From: Undaria pinnatifida | Lineage: Eukaryota > Sar > Phaeophyceae > Laminariales > Alariaceae | Assembly (NCBI GenBank): GCA_012845835.1 | Contig: JABAKD010000021.1 | Location: forward strand, 10,030,199-10,094,198 | Direction: 5' to 3' | Length of the DNA stretch: 64,000 nt | Part shown: in pieces, positions 1-12,560 of the stretch | Layout of the letters: every line of letters begins with the position of its first letter | How positions within the stretch are numbered: the stretch's first letter is position 1 | Made by a program: the position numbers and the translations under genes | The notes under the pieces: model-generated | The model's input: only the letters and a program-made list of their open reading frames with translations | What the model was told of the DNA's origin: nothing | Database searches by the model: none

Positions 1-1049
1 GGTTTTTGTGTGCCATACTAAGGGCCATACAAGACAAACAATCAAATCAAATAATCATAAGATCTCGTACAAGTATCATTAATCAAGTATAAAAATACCA
101 GCATAATAAAAAATCAAATCAAGCCCGTTTTGTTAGGCCAATTCTTAATGATGTCGAATTTGTCAATCGAAATCCGGCCATTTTAGACTGAAGCCCAGAT
201 CGGGCTTTCTTGCACAGTCGAAAAGGAGCTTTTTTAACTCAACTTTTATCGACTGCGTTTTTCGACTGGATCACTTTACTGACCGGATCTGCCAGTCGCA
301 AAAGTCAGTCGAAAACGTGTTTTGGAACCTATCGCATCGCTCACCCCATTTCAAAACACACACCCACATGCCCCCACATCCACACCAAGTACAGCACAGC
401 AGTATCATACAACAGCACCGACGCTGACTTGACTGCTATCACTGCTACTGCTTCTCGCCGCAAGCCAGCTTTGCGCATTCCTACTGTAGCTCCGCCCGCC
501 AGCAGCGTGCATCATACGATGGCAGCAGAGCGCGGTATCGATGTCATGTTGCCAACAACGGCTACGCCTGCTGTAGTTTTGGCGGCACTTGGCTGAGTGC
601 AACGCCACGAACGTAGCTTTGGACGGCTTTCGGCTAAGTCCAACGACACCAACCCGCTTGGACGAGGGTTCGTCGCGCGCGAAGCACGCATTGTCGCGGA
701 GAACGTATGAAGCACAAATCCAAACGACTTTCGACTGTCATACAACAGTACTCCCTCACACGAACCGCCTCCAGAAAAAGCACAAAAACAATGAAATCGA
801 CTCGACTGACGATAAAAAGGAGGCCCAGAAGAATCCAGTCGAAAAAAAGTCTATCCGAATAGGGGCCGTTTTGACTGACGAAATCCGATTGTATAAGAAT
901 GGGCCTTGGTGTCCAGTTCTTTTTTATTGTCTAATAACAACCCGTTTGGAGCCCGGGTATAGCGACCAGAGACATGGCAAGTGCGATGTCAGCCACCGCT
1001 CCCGTCGGTGCGCAGCAGTATGAAGGGGATCATGGCGTGCATCTTGCAG
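1..1049. other. No gene recognised
   Basis: Only short ORFs without domains. The words CGACTG and CAGTCG recur about a dozen times. Confidence 0.4.
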
Positions 1050-1430
1050 TATAGTTGAGGAATTGGAGGGTATGAGTCCGTGTGACCACTTGCAAAAGGT
1101 TAATCAATTGCCTACCCAAACTAAGCCTTACAGCACTCTCCCTCCCTGGAACGGCGGAATAGCACGCCGGCCGGATATACGGGCGGACGTGTCAATATCC
1201 CACGGTCCCATCTTCTGGGGAGACAGGGGAGAGTATTGTTCAAGTTCGACATGAGGAAAGTCGTAATTTTTCTGGTATTTTGGTGGATGGTGGCATTTGA
1301 ACCCACGACCCAAAAACCCATGGTCTGTCGACGACGCCGTTCGTTACGGAATTAGAGGGTATTATTCCGCTTGACCACTTGCAAAAGGTTAACCAACCGC
1401 CTACCCAACCTGAGTCATACAACAGTAGAT
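1050..1430. repeat. Direct repeat related to 33.2 kb
   Basis: Two similar segments (1050-1130 and 1348-1420), both with TTGCAAAAGGTTAA and CCTACCCAA. The intervening GATATACGGGCGGACG block is found reversed at 33.2 kb. Confidence 0.55.
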
Positions 1431-2055
1431 TGCAGTTCGGGCACGATGTGTACCACCAATGTCCAAGCAGCCCGCGCTACTTCGAATGCTCGAGGCGACA
1501 CGCTGACGACACGCAACGCTCAGCGAAAGGCTGACGAAGGGCATCGACCAAAGAGCTCGAAGCCACCGTCGTTGCTGCCTGTTGTGTGTATCACCTAGGA
1601 GCGCACGCTCCCAACTCTTACGTCACGATCTTGGCCCAGCTTCTACACAATGGTTGATATCTCACCCTAGTTTCTCGTTGTTTTCTGTAACGCAGCTCCA
1701 ACGACATTCGTAGCCGTGCTGTCCCCCTAGGTGTTCATATTTTAAGGTTGGATGGAGGCACGACTTTTTCTGTTTTTTTTTTCCGACTCACAAGTAGGGA
1801 GGCGATTACATTTTTATTCCGAGAAAATCATGAGGTGGTCGGGGTTAGGGTTAGGGTCTCAACCACCAACTTGCTTTACGACTTGACCCAGGTTCGACAG
1901 AATGGCCGATGGTCCCCACTAACTTCTTATGACGTACGTATGTATTCCGAAAATTTTCCCAGGTGGTCGGGGATAGGACTAGGGTACAGCATGGTTGAAC
2001 AGTCCATACCAACCCCTAGTACACACATACCAGGGATGTCAATTCACTTCAAGAA

Positions 2056-2252
2056 ACATTTTTTTTTTTTTTTTCATCCCATCTATTATCTTCGCTTTTT
2101 TTTCTGATTCTCCCTTCCTGGTCGTAACTCAGATCCGGGGTCACTCACTCGGCTCTTGTTCCCCTTCCTCGCTACGGCACGCGCCTTCGTTTCCATCGCG
2201 AGAATACTTCGGCCCTTTATTCCCTCGTCTTTCGTCGACTCGCATCGAATAG
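2056..2252 (-). mobile_element. SINE family 1, head-truncated
   Basis: Starts with a T-run (the tail on the minus strand), then GTAACTCAGATCCGGGGTCA and CGTCGACTCGCATCGAAT as in the other copies; the tRNA head is missing. Confidence 0.65.
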
Positions 2253-4123
2253 CTCTACAGCAGGCGGTCGGTGTTAACGAGTCATCCCACCACAGGGGTT
2301 GCAGACGCGTGCTACGATAGAGGCGTGCACCACTTTTTTTTTAATTCTACTCCTCAATTTGGGAGCTTAGGACCTCTCCCAAAACTGACGCGGAAAAAAG
2401 CAAAACCCGCTGTGTACCGGATGAAAAGTCCCGTGGCCTAGGAACACAACGAGAATCATGCACAAAAAAAGGGTCTATTTCCGGACGATTTGGGGTTGAG
2501 GAGCCCCGTCATTGTTACGGAGCCCCGTCATTCAGAAAACATTTCCGCCAAAAAACGGTATACCTCTATCGTAGCAAGCATCGATAGCTTGCGCCAAACA
2601 AAGGTATACCTTGCCGGTTGAGCTCCTCAAGTGAGGAACTACCGGCTAGCCTTAAAAACTCACACCAGTGTAATTTGTGTCAAGACTAGGGCATAGAAGC
2701 CTGGTCAGGTTGCGCGAAACGAACGCCTTCGAAGTCATGTTTCGGGTGATGGTGAGATGTTGAGCCAGCTCCTCATGTTGGAAGCTCAGAAACTTCTTAG
2801 AATCTGCCTTACCCCTACCGTCGGATGACTCTAGGGTTTGGAGTTTTCCTTAAAACCCCGCTAGCGCTGCACCTCTGTTTTTTTTGGGGGGGGAGGGGGG
2901 ACAAAACTCGGAACGACTACTGTACTGCTGTCGTAGGTTACTTTTTTTGCCGTAGTAAATTGATCCAGAACGTTACAACCATTTTTTTCGAAGGTAGATC
3001 AAGGTCTGCCACTTGGGTCCATACAGACCCCGCCTGTAGACCCTATGGGCTATGATGCGCCGGTAAAAAAAGAGGTCGCTCTTTGTTAACCGTCATAGCG
3101 CTCGCCGATAGACCGTGCCACTTCTTTGACACAGTGGTGGGCGCACACTGATGTATACGCCACATCAAGCAAACGTCATCGACTCCGAGATCTGAGAGGA
3201 CGACCTGGGAGCTCGCAAAGCCTGTCACCGGGGCGGTGCAAGCAAGCGACAAGCGAAAAGTGAAAACATGCACGTTTACACCTTACACGACGGGGCGGGG
3301 TTTCTGTATTGTGTGTTGGCTTCAATCAGCGCCCCCTACATATAAGTTTTGCGTGGCTTTGACACGGAAGTTATACTTACTATTTCGTCTACACCAATAC
3401 ATCTTTCTGAAAAAAAAACACGCCATGCATAGCAGCAGTACCATTACTAAGTAAATGCTGGTACGTGCCGGCATGGTACACTGAGTATGACCGCGGGGCC
3501 TGCACATGGTCGATTCCGACCAATCAGACGTCTACATAACCGAACATCTTGTTTCGCCGCAATCCATTTGAGTTGGTCGCGGTGGCGTGGTTACCAAGCG
3601 TGTTTTGAAGCTCCTGTCTCGTGGTTTGTACCACCTGGACACATTTCCAGAAAGCCTACGCGCTGCGATCCTTGAAAACGTATGTACTAGTATGGGTATG
3701 GCACGTACGTATGCTGACTTTCGATTTCAATTTTATATTTTTCGGCGGATATGTGACTTGCTTCAGCTACGATGATATATACGTATACCACTTTTGGTTT
3801 GCTTTATTTTTCCCTGGGGTATTCTTCCACTCCAGAGTGTCTGGAGCCTCTCCCGTTACTGAAACCGACTGGACTGCATATGCCACCGAAGAAACCAAGC
3901 CAATATACAAATCGGAGGAGGAAAAATCTATGAATAAGGAAAAAAATACAAACGAGGGAAGTAGGAAAGCCGTGATCACCTCTGATAATACTACAGTAGT
4001 AGACTGGTTATGAGGGAAGGCGACGTCATGTAGGCCGTGTGCGGTTGAATTCAGAACATTTTGTTGGAAGAAAATGAGAAGTAGATTGACAAGCAAAGTC
4101 CCACGGTTAAGCGAGTTAAAGTG

Positions 4124-4533
4124 AGAACAACAACAACAGCAACGTCAACAACAGCAACAGCAACAGCAACAGCAACAACAACAACAACAACCACAACACA
4201 AAAACCACCACCACCACCACCACCACCACCACCACCACCACCAACAACAACAACAACGACAACAACAACGACAACAACAACGACAACAACAACAACAACA
4301 ACAACAACCACAACCACAACAACAACCGCAACCACAACCACAACCGCAACCACAACAATACCAACAACAACGACAACGACAACGACAACGACACCAACAC
4401 CAACACCAACACCAACACCAACACCAACACCAACACCAACACCAACAACAACTACGACAACAACAACAACCACAACAACAACCACAGCAACAATCACAAC
4501 AACAACCACAACCACAACCACAACAACACCAAT

Positions 4534-4575
<42 letters not shown>

Positions 4576-4612
4576 AACACCAACCACAACAACAACAACA
4601 ACAACAACAACT
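4124..4612 (+). repeat. (CAA/CAC/CGA)n imperfect microsatellite
   Basis: Nearly 490 bp of CAA, CAC, CGA and CCA triplets and hexamers in sub-blocks. The Thr, Val and Cys ORFs on both strands are artefacts. Confidence 0.95.
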
Positions 4613-4902
4613 TGGCCGAGCTTCAATAAAAGGGTTGACAGTGTTCACAAAGTTCTCAATACATCCTAACTCTTCCTTTTTTCAATTGGGCCCACCTTTA
4701 ACGGGCCAAACATTTTGGAATAGGCACGGTACTCAGTGCCTTTGGCACTGCATGGCCAACCAGCCTTACTGCTGTATTTGCGATGTGTACCTCTGTTTTG
4801 CAGCAGTTTGAGACCAGGTCGCCTCTTTACTGTGCGAGGGAGCATCGGCACGGACACTGGTTGTGCTGGATGCAGATGGGCGGCAAGCATTAGTGTAATG
4901 AG

Positions 4903-4995
4903 AAGAACACACACACGCACACACGCACACACGCACGCACACACACGCACGCACGCACATACGTACACGCACGCACACGCACGCACGCACGCACA
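4903..4995 (+). repeat. (CA)n/(CACG)n microsatellite
   Basis: Mixed CA and CACG dinucleotide tract of about 93 bp. Confidence 0.9.
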
Positions 4996-5000
4996 CTGCC

Positions 5001-7179
5001 GTAGCATCAGAAGTGATGTTTAGTGCTGTTTACGATTCGGCCGACCTTCAAAAACGGTTGATATAATAGTGCATAACGCATTTTCATTGCAGGTTAACGT
5101 TTAGAGAATTGCACTTACGTTTTATTTAGAGACAAACCACTTGGCATGGGCTGTAGATTTGTTTTTGCAGTTTTTAATAGTATCATACCAGTTTTGTTTT
5201 AAAAACCTTTTTGGGGCCCAGAGACGGTGACCAACAAAAGGAGATTTTTCATCATCTTACCAACCGCTTGTTGATAGTTTGAGCGTGTAGCGACAGTGCA
5301 AACACAGCAATGCGAGTATCATGCTGCCTGAGCCCGTGCCGTGCGACTCCTGCCATTGCTGTGCATACTTACAGGCAGTAGATGACGTATTGAATCTATC
5401 GTCCCCCAATCAAAAGCAGTTGCCACTGCTGCACTTGTCCATTTTGGTAATATTATCATGATATTTTTTCCCTGTAACCTTCCCAAAGCGTTATATTCCG
5501 AGAACTTTAGATAATTCCGAGACCGTTCCCAAGCAATGAAACGGCTTGGTGGTAATGCTGCGTGCCGAATAAACGAGCAGCGCAACGTACCACGTCGGAC
5601 GTAAATATAAGGACCGTTGGCGAATAAACAAGAACAGCTAAAACGATCCTTACGTTTACATCCAAAGTGGTACTTCGTAAAAAACAAGCAGTACAGTTAG
5701 TGGTTGTTCTCGAAAGGTGCGCACAACCCTCGTGGGACCCATGTGTTTCGACCAGAAAAGCGACGATTTCGTCATTTCCAAGCGCCCAGGAAGAGCATGA
5801 AGCAGTACGAGTGTCACCATGCTCGCCGAGCGCCGCGCAGGTCCTTACAAAGTACGGTCCACGGACACATCCTTTCTTTACCCTAGCGGCCAGAGATTTC
5901 TTCGTGTGGCGGATGCTGTAATCGACAGTTTTTTCCCCGACGATTTTTTCCGTCTGAAAGCTCCAGAACAACGACAGCGCACTTATTGACCTTGCACGGG
6001 GGAAATAGGTATACTTCGAAGTATGGGGTTTAGGGGTGGGGCGTACCACCGCCACCGCCACAGCCTCCGCCACCACCACTACCACCATCAGCGCTGCCAC
6101 CACTACGGCTTGGGGGTTGGGGTGGGAGATGGTAGTGGAGGAAGGAAGGAAACCTCATGGTATACACGTAAGGCACACACAGGGATGGAGTGCACCCGGT
6201 CTCTCGCACACGGGCTATACCGGCTTCTTTTCTCAGGCGGGCGGGATGGGAGAGCGAGTGCGGAGCAGTACGTACCAATGGTGCGTGGTGCAGAGTCCAG
6301 AGTACAGTAAATGACATCAAATACGAAACAAAGGAAGCAAGAAAGACACTGGGAATTTGACAGGAAAACAAGAACTTTGGGAGCCGCTATACTGAAGATA
6401 GTGTAGAACGCAACCTTACTAAAAGAAGAAATCCAGCCTGAGCCAGTCTTTCTGCTGACTTTTCGGTGCCCTGTTCTACTACTGTATGCACTTTATCTGC
6501 AGCTAAAATACTCATAGTAGTTTTTTGGGCCGCGCGACTCAGACAAGAAAACTGAGGTCACGTTAATAGGTCAGAGATTAAGCATGGCGTCTGGCGTCTG
6601 CGGCCTACCGGCTGGTCTGCTGACTTCCTCGAGCGAAAGACACAACCACTTGCCTCTACGAGAATTGTAGTCACACTCGCATGTGCTGCTGTTGCTTGTA
6701 CTGCTGCTGCAATCAAAAGTGCTGCTACTCGTACTTGCCACTGGAACTCGTACTGCTACCTAAAACGTGGGACGGTTTTGGTCCGGAAGGAGGATTAATT
6801 CCTGTCGTGGGTCGTATGTTGTCTGCCGTCGGCCGTCGGCCTTGGGGAGGGAAATTTCAAGTGAGAGAGGGGGGTACTGCTATACCAGTAGACTTGCTGC
6901 TACATATATCGCGATTGAGTTTGAGACGTGGGTCGCGCGATTCTCTCGCGACCGCGATATCTCGTGTACGTTGTGCGCATCCCGCATGGTTTATCCAATG
7001 GTGTGTTCAGCACACGAACGATGTGAAAGCCAAGTAAAAAAATGCTGTCAGGTATACCCAGGTATGCCTGATACCTCGGATGTACCTACAGCAGTAATAC
7101 GTGTGCATCTCCAGTCTGAAGAACATCGGAAATAGATATTCGTGCTACGTGTCCACCACGCGCCATACCAAGTAAACCA
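5001..7179. other. No gene recognised
   Basis: Nothing beyond a short CCACCG-rich stretch (6,045-6,110). Confidence 0.4.
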
Positions 7180-7473
7180 TTTTTTTTCCGCACTTCCACT
7201 TCCCAGCTTCTGGACAAGCCGTGGTCACAGGTGTTATCCCTTCTCCCCCGCGGTCCTTGCCCTCAACTTTTACCGCGCATAGGGCTCAGCAATCCCACTG
7301 CTCGTCGATTTTTCATCGAGCGCCGCTCACTCACGCTCTCGCACTTTCCGCAAGTCAATTTGTGCACAATAAAAAGTCCCCACGAATTATTTGAGTGCGC
7401 ACTCGGGGGGACTCGAACTCACGAAAATGACTTACCAGGCTCGAGGATAACCTGATACGCCACCAGGGCGACC
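7180..7473 (-). mobile_element. tRNA-headed SINE, family 2
   Basis: T-run at 7180, body shared with 50.95-51.18 kb (CTTCTGGACAAGCCGTGGTC, CTGCTCGTCGATTTTTCATC). Its head has the B box complement GGGGACTCGAACTC (7407-7420) and the A-box side CGCCACCAGGGCGACC. Confidence 0.7.
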
Positions 7474-7582
7474 AGCACACCTTCGACCAGGGTACCAGGT
7501 TTGATACAATATTGTTTTGATCAAAAAAACATTTTTGGTCGATCTCACAGCTGAAGTGTATTTTTCATTTTGTATAATATCT

Positions 7583-7690
7583 GCCAGGTACCTAGTCCTG
7601 GTATCTACCACCCGTGGGTACCTGCTCCTGGTATCTACCTGTGTACCTGTTCTGATATCTATCCTAGGTTAATTATACCTGGCGTGGGTT
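7583..7690. repeat. Degenerate tandem of TACCTG/CTGGTA words
   Basis: Three or four units of about 30 bp containing GGTACCT and CCTGGTATCTACC. Confidence 0.55.
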
Positions 7691-8769
7691 CGTCGCAAGC
7701 GACGCACATGCGTCTCTTTCCGTTATGTTTGCCGAAGCTGAAAGGTTGCCGTGGAACTAGGCCGCTGTACTGGCGATATTATTGAAATATGACTGCACCC
7801 GACTGAACACTGCTTTCTGTTTTGGTTTTGTTAGCCTACCTGTCATACCTACCTGGACTCCTATTGATCGCAGTGCCTTTTATTGTTGCAATGAGTTGAG
7901 CTAGGGTGTGCCAGTATGGCATTGTACATACGATGAGCTGGAAAACACGTGTAATGTGAGTTCATCAACTGCAACAATCAGATCTCTGGCACGTTTTATC
8001 TCGACTGCTTTGTGCATCGTTGCATCACGATTACGAAAAAAGAACAACCCACTCGTCGCCCGGAGACGATCGGAGCAAAAGACAGAAAAAAAAAACACCG
8101 ACCAATAAACCAAACGCGCAATAGAGCCACCCAGGCCTTTCCCACTCCACCTCGCCACCTCCTCACCAAGAACTCGAAGCGAGCGAAGCAAGGGTGATGT
8201 TGAGCTGAGCTCCTCCTCGACTTGATGCTCGCGACCCGCAAGCTAGCACGTTCAGTAGGAAATGGTGTTGGTTCACAGAATATAGGTAGGCCCCTCCGAG
8301 TATTTTCTCTCCAGTGAGCTGTCCGTACGATCCGCGTCCTTTTCGAGAATGTCACCTGCGCGCCTCGAGGTACCTTCCACCACTTCGATCGTCCTCCGCT
8401 CTTCGAGAACGTCTGGATCAGAGAGCACAGAGCACGAACCTAGCGAAGCACTCGCGCAATATTTTCCGCACGCGGCGCAATCGGAGGGTTTGTTTTCGCG
8501 TAGGCTTTATGTTCATGTTCCCAAGTATAAATCAAGTAATATTTAGAGGGTTTCTAAAAAATAGAGGCATTACGCAAAATGTCCAGAATCTTCGGAACGT
8601 TTTTGCTTGAGGTTTCAGTTTTTAACTACAAGTACAATATTTATTTTTATTTTGTAAAAAAAGGCTACAGCAGTAGTACCAGGTACAGAAGTACTTCTGT
8701 CACATGTTGTTATATCAGGGTTAAAGGTTCTTGTTGCTGTTCGGACAAATGCACGTGCAAAACGTCTGG

Positions 8770-9320
8770 ACGGTTTCGTTTATTCGACGACGGAGCAAAA
8801 AGATCAGAGAGAAGAGTGGAGAGCCGCAGCCGAGAGCAGAGAGTACAAGCGAACACAGAGCACAGCGCACCGAGCACAGAGCACAAGGCATAGTGCACAG
8901 GACAGTACCTCGTAAATTAAATGCACAGAGCTCACACGCACACACTCCCACGTCTCGCAACGTCACCACGCGACACACCACATCATGACGCTGACCGTTA
9001 CAGCTCAGCGGGTCAGATTAGAGTCTTCTTCGTACATACATTATTGTAGATGTAAGAACTTTCCCGGGGTACGCAGAGTATTTTCCACATCGCGACGGAT
9101 CGCAGAGAGCAAGCGGGTTCGTACAGAACACTACGGATCAGAAAAATACAGTGCCCAGCATAGAGCACAGAGCACAGCCGCACACAGGTGAAGAGAACAA
9201 CAGTCAGTAACAGCACAGAGCATACACACACAGCGCAGTCAGTCGCACATCACGCCGAGACACCACCCGACACGCCACCATCGTTACTGGGTTATACATT
9301 GACCGTTAGAGGTCAGTGGG
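8770..9320. repeat. Two AGCACAG-rich degenerate direct repeats
   Basis: About 8,770-9,010 and 9,090-9,320 share GAGCACAGAGCACAG, CCACACGC-type stretches and GACCGTTA-CAG-TCAG in the same order. Confidence 0.4.
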
Positions 9321-10154
9321 CCGAACACGCACGGTAAATGCCCACGGCGCATACAGCACATCAGCGTGGAGCTCCACCACCGCAAACGAGAACGGAATGA
9401 TCGATCTATTTTACAAGACAACCAGGTCGATCGACAGAGAGGCAGAGAGCTCCGGCGCACCCCAAGGGATCATGAAGACGTCTTTATACCGCCCATAAGC
9501 GCGATCGACCGAAAACACGGCGCAATCTGTAGTCGCCGGGAGACATTCCTGGGCACCTCTCCGGGTTTCCTAGCTGTACTTGTATTTTGCGATAGATACA
9601 AGTATAACGGAGATAGATGATGCTGGTGCTGCTGTGGAGCATCACACACAGCAATCATTCTGTCTGGTTCTCCAAGCACTCAACAAGATCTTCTAACCTT
9701 CACGAGTACGAGCCTCAGTTGGCTCGCAAAACAATCGTCCACCCGGCACAGAACCGTCGCTACAGCAGCAACGCTCGCGGAAGACACCCGCGTGGTTGTC
9801 CCACACTGGAGTCTCGGCCTTACTCCTAGGCACGTGTCGGTGCCTTGCGGAGTGAAATTCATCACCGACTCGTCGCGCTACAACGCCCAACGTGACAAAA
9901 GTCTCAGCTATTGCCGTCAGCGAGCTGCTCGTTCGGTCGGCCGCCTCGGTGCGGTCACTTTGTCAACTCGACGACGAGAGCTCAGAAGCTCACTGCGCCT
10001 TCTGCGATCAGCCATGTGACCTGCCAATGGCCTTGGGAACAACCCTACTCAGTCTCGTGCGCTCGCGAGTGGTGGCACAGCTCGAGCGGTGCCGCTGCCC
10101 GATCCTCTACACACCCTTGTCCCTAAAATTTAGTTTTTTCCCTAAAAACACCGA

Positions 10155-10283
10155 AAAAATTAGAGCCCAGTTTTTCCGGGGGTGATTTTTTTTCTTGTTT
10201 TTTCCCGAAATTATTTCGGGAAAAACCGAAACTTTCGGTTAAAATCGAATAGTAGCTCCGTTAGAAACGGCTCTAATTATTCC
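10155..10283. repeat. Small foldback sequence
   Basis: Outer AAATTAGAGCC and GGCTCTAATT are inverted. Inside lie two perfect small hairpins, CCCGAAATTATTTCGGG (10204-10220) and AACCGAAACTTTCGGTT. Possibly a tiny MITE. Confidence 0.5.
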
Positions 10284-10319
10284 TTCCCTGCACCTTGTAT
10301 GTGTTATTTTACTTAAAAC

Positions 10320-11370
10320 AAATATTTATGATGAAAATAAAAATACACTCCAGCTGTGAGATCGAAGACTGTATCAAAATTCATCTTTGCAAGATGTGTG
10401 TGATACTCCGGTCGCGCGTATTACGGGTTGTTGTGTGTCCTCATTAAGAATATAGGTCAGTGACTCCCCTTGGAACTACAGTGCAGCTATTAGGGTCAAC
10501 AGGGTGATGTTAGTCAGTCTGTGCGCGGAAACTATAAAACCCGTTTTCGAAGGGGACAAAATCTGACAGCTAGCTGTGGAAAGAAATGCATCAGTTTATC
10601 AAGTGTATCCCTGTAAGTCGTATAACCGGTGAGGGGGGGGAGGAGTTTTGAAGGGCGTGGGGGCCAGGGTTGGATCAAGAGGGAGCGGGGGGGGGGGGGG
10701 GGGCGGCGGACGGGCGGGGCAGCTCAATCTGTGCGTGGAAACTACAAATCCTTCGAGGGGATAGATCTGACGGTTTCGGAAAGAATGCCTTAGTTTATCA
10801 TGTATATCCTGTAAGTCGTACAACCAGTGAGGAGAGGGCGGAGTGTTCGAGGGGGTGGGGTGGGGTGGGGGGTGTGTGGGGGGAGGGCGAAAGGGGTTTT
10901 TAACAGCTTTAGGTCGCATAGATGTAGGGGCTTGCTATACGCGTGGTGCTAGGTCTAGGCGATGGTACGGGTGGTGGGGAAGGAGGGGTCGTTGGGGGGC
11001 GGGGGGATGAAATGAAGAAGCAGCATGGATGGCTCTAGAAAGATAATGAGGTGATATCAAGTGCGTGCAAGTGTTTATTACTTTGGCAGATTTCGATGCT
11101 AGGTGGGGCGTTTGAACAAGAGGGAGCGGAAAAAAAAAGGAAAAAAAAAGGGGGGGGGGGTTGGGGGGGTGTCGAGGGGGGGGGGGGGGGGGGGTTAACA
11201 GGTTTAGGTCACATATTTGAACAAGAGGGAGCGGGAAAAAAAAAGGAAAAAAAAGGGGGGGGGTTGGGGGGGTGTCGAGGGGAGGGGGGGGGTTAACAGG
11301 TTTAGGTCACATATATGTAGGGGCTAGCTATACGCGTGGTGCTAGGTTTAGATCGTGCGGGTGGTGGGGA
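10320..11370 (+). repeat. Rep-A dispersed repeat, G-rich
   Basis: Starts near AAAATACACTCCAGCTGTGA and continues through ACTCCCCTTGGAACTACAGT, TCCTGTAAGTCGTACAACC and TAGGGGCTTGCTATACGCGT. It contains G-runs of 10-20 and two tandem subunits (about 11108-11209 and 11215-11312). Copies lie at 28.7, 29.9, 39.7 and 46.3 kb. No ORF with a recognisable domain. Confidence 0.75.
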
Positions 11371-12202
11371 AGCTATGTTTACGTACCAGGTATATATGTA
11401 TCAAGTACGTTAAGCGTGAGGTCGATCGGCTGAATGGTCGACACTCGACTTTGCAAGCTGCGTGACACGTCGGTCACGCGGCCGCGTGGTTTTCTACGTA
11501 TCTTCAACGTATAGTAGTGTTATGGTATCCCCTTTACCCCGTTGGGGCGTTATGATTTGTAGCAGCAGTAGTTGTCCCCTTTATAGCTGGCAAGCGTTAT
11601 CCCCTGCCTGAACGAACGGATCCGCCCCCCTTCAGTCCGCGACCCCCCTGGATGCTACCAGAATCAACAGGACAGTTTTAAGAAGGCGATAGATTTCGGT
11701 CCACAAAATCGTTCTGTCCACAGATACTCCCCCAGATATATATTTTTTGTTTGCTGTTACCGGGCGACGATCAACGACTACTTCCCTCAAAAGTATGGTC
11801 TAGAGGCAGCTCGGATGGTCACCCAATCAGCTCGGTCGGGGCCAGCTCAGTATTACACGTATTCATATATATTATAGCACCCGGGCTAGGTGGTCGTCCA
11901 CGTAACACCCTCATGATAGAGACGTCATCGCGTTTGTGTCGTGTGAGAGAAATGACCGTTCCGTACGCGTGACTACTGCACCTACTGCAGTACGAGCTGA
12001 GTCGTTGCGCTTCAGTAGCAGTACCAGCATCCGTTATCAATGCCCGACGCAAGACTTATGTACGAGACCTATACGTACATCTATTTTCGAAATCTGGACA
12101 TGTGACCAGGACGCCCCTGACGACAGCAAAAAAAACGGCCGGCCGACCGACGGCACAAACGGATGGAGTCTGCCCAAGTCCGCCAAAACATTATCGAGCA
12201 GC

Positions 12203-12243
12203 GAGACGATCGACGATCGACGATCGACGATCGACGATCGCGA
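12203..12243 (+). repeat. 7-bp tandem repeat (GACGATC)
   Basis: About five units of GACGATC, creating a run of CGATCG palindromes. Confidence 0.8.
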
Positions 12244-12485
12244 GCGAGCCAGCGAGCGGCGGACGACGCGACTGGGCCGCGGATCGCCGGCATTGAGTGG
12301 CTGGGCGACCAACTATCTTCCGGCCGGGCGACGACTCTTCTACTACGAGTACATACGGTGTTATTCGCTGTATATAGTGTCATTTTTTTGCATCTAGAAC
12401 GAAGTATGTGCTGCACATCGTCGGAAGGAAAACGATGTAGTACTTTTTTTTTTAAGTTTTATTAATACAGTACGTAAGATGAGTT

Positions 12486-12560
12486 CGATCAGTTTTAGGG
12501 TCGATCCTCATCTTTGCAAGCTGCGTGATACTCCGGTCGTGCGTTTTTGCTCTTTTTTAA
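12486..12560 (+). repeat. Rep-A terminal fragment
   Basis: TCATCTTTGCAAGCTGCGTG with TACTCCGGTCGTGCG downstream, as at Rep-A ends. Similar lone fragments lie at 23165-23235, 29634-29700, 50213-50300 and (minus strand) 54900-54990. Confidence 0.6.

Larger units (their letters stand above)
3690..5000 (+). repeat. Rep-F repeat with embedded microsatellites
   Basis: The TTTTTCCCTGGGGTATTC and CTCCAGAGTGTCTGGAGCC blocks and the CACGGACACTGGTTGTGCTG block match 32.9-33.9 kb in the same order. Confidence 0.6.

Noticed and set aside
1838-1858. Telomeric repeat from GGGTTAGGGTTAGGG
   Set aside because: Only two units; not a telomere or a meaningful interstitial array.
4051-4669. Long Val-, Thr- and Cys-rich ORFs on both strands
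   Set aside because: They are translations of the CAA/CAC microsatellite; every frame is open because the repeat lacks stops.
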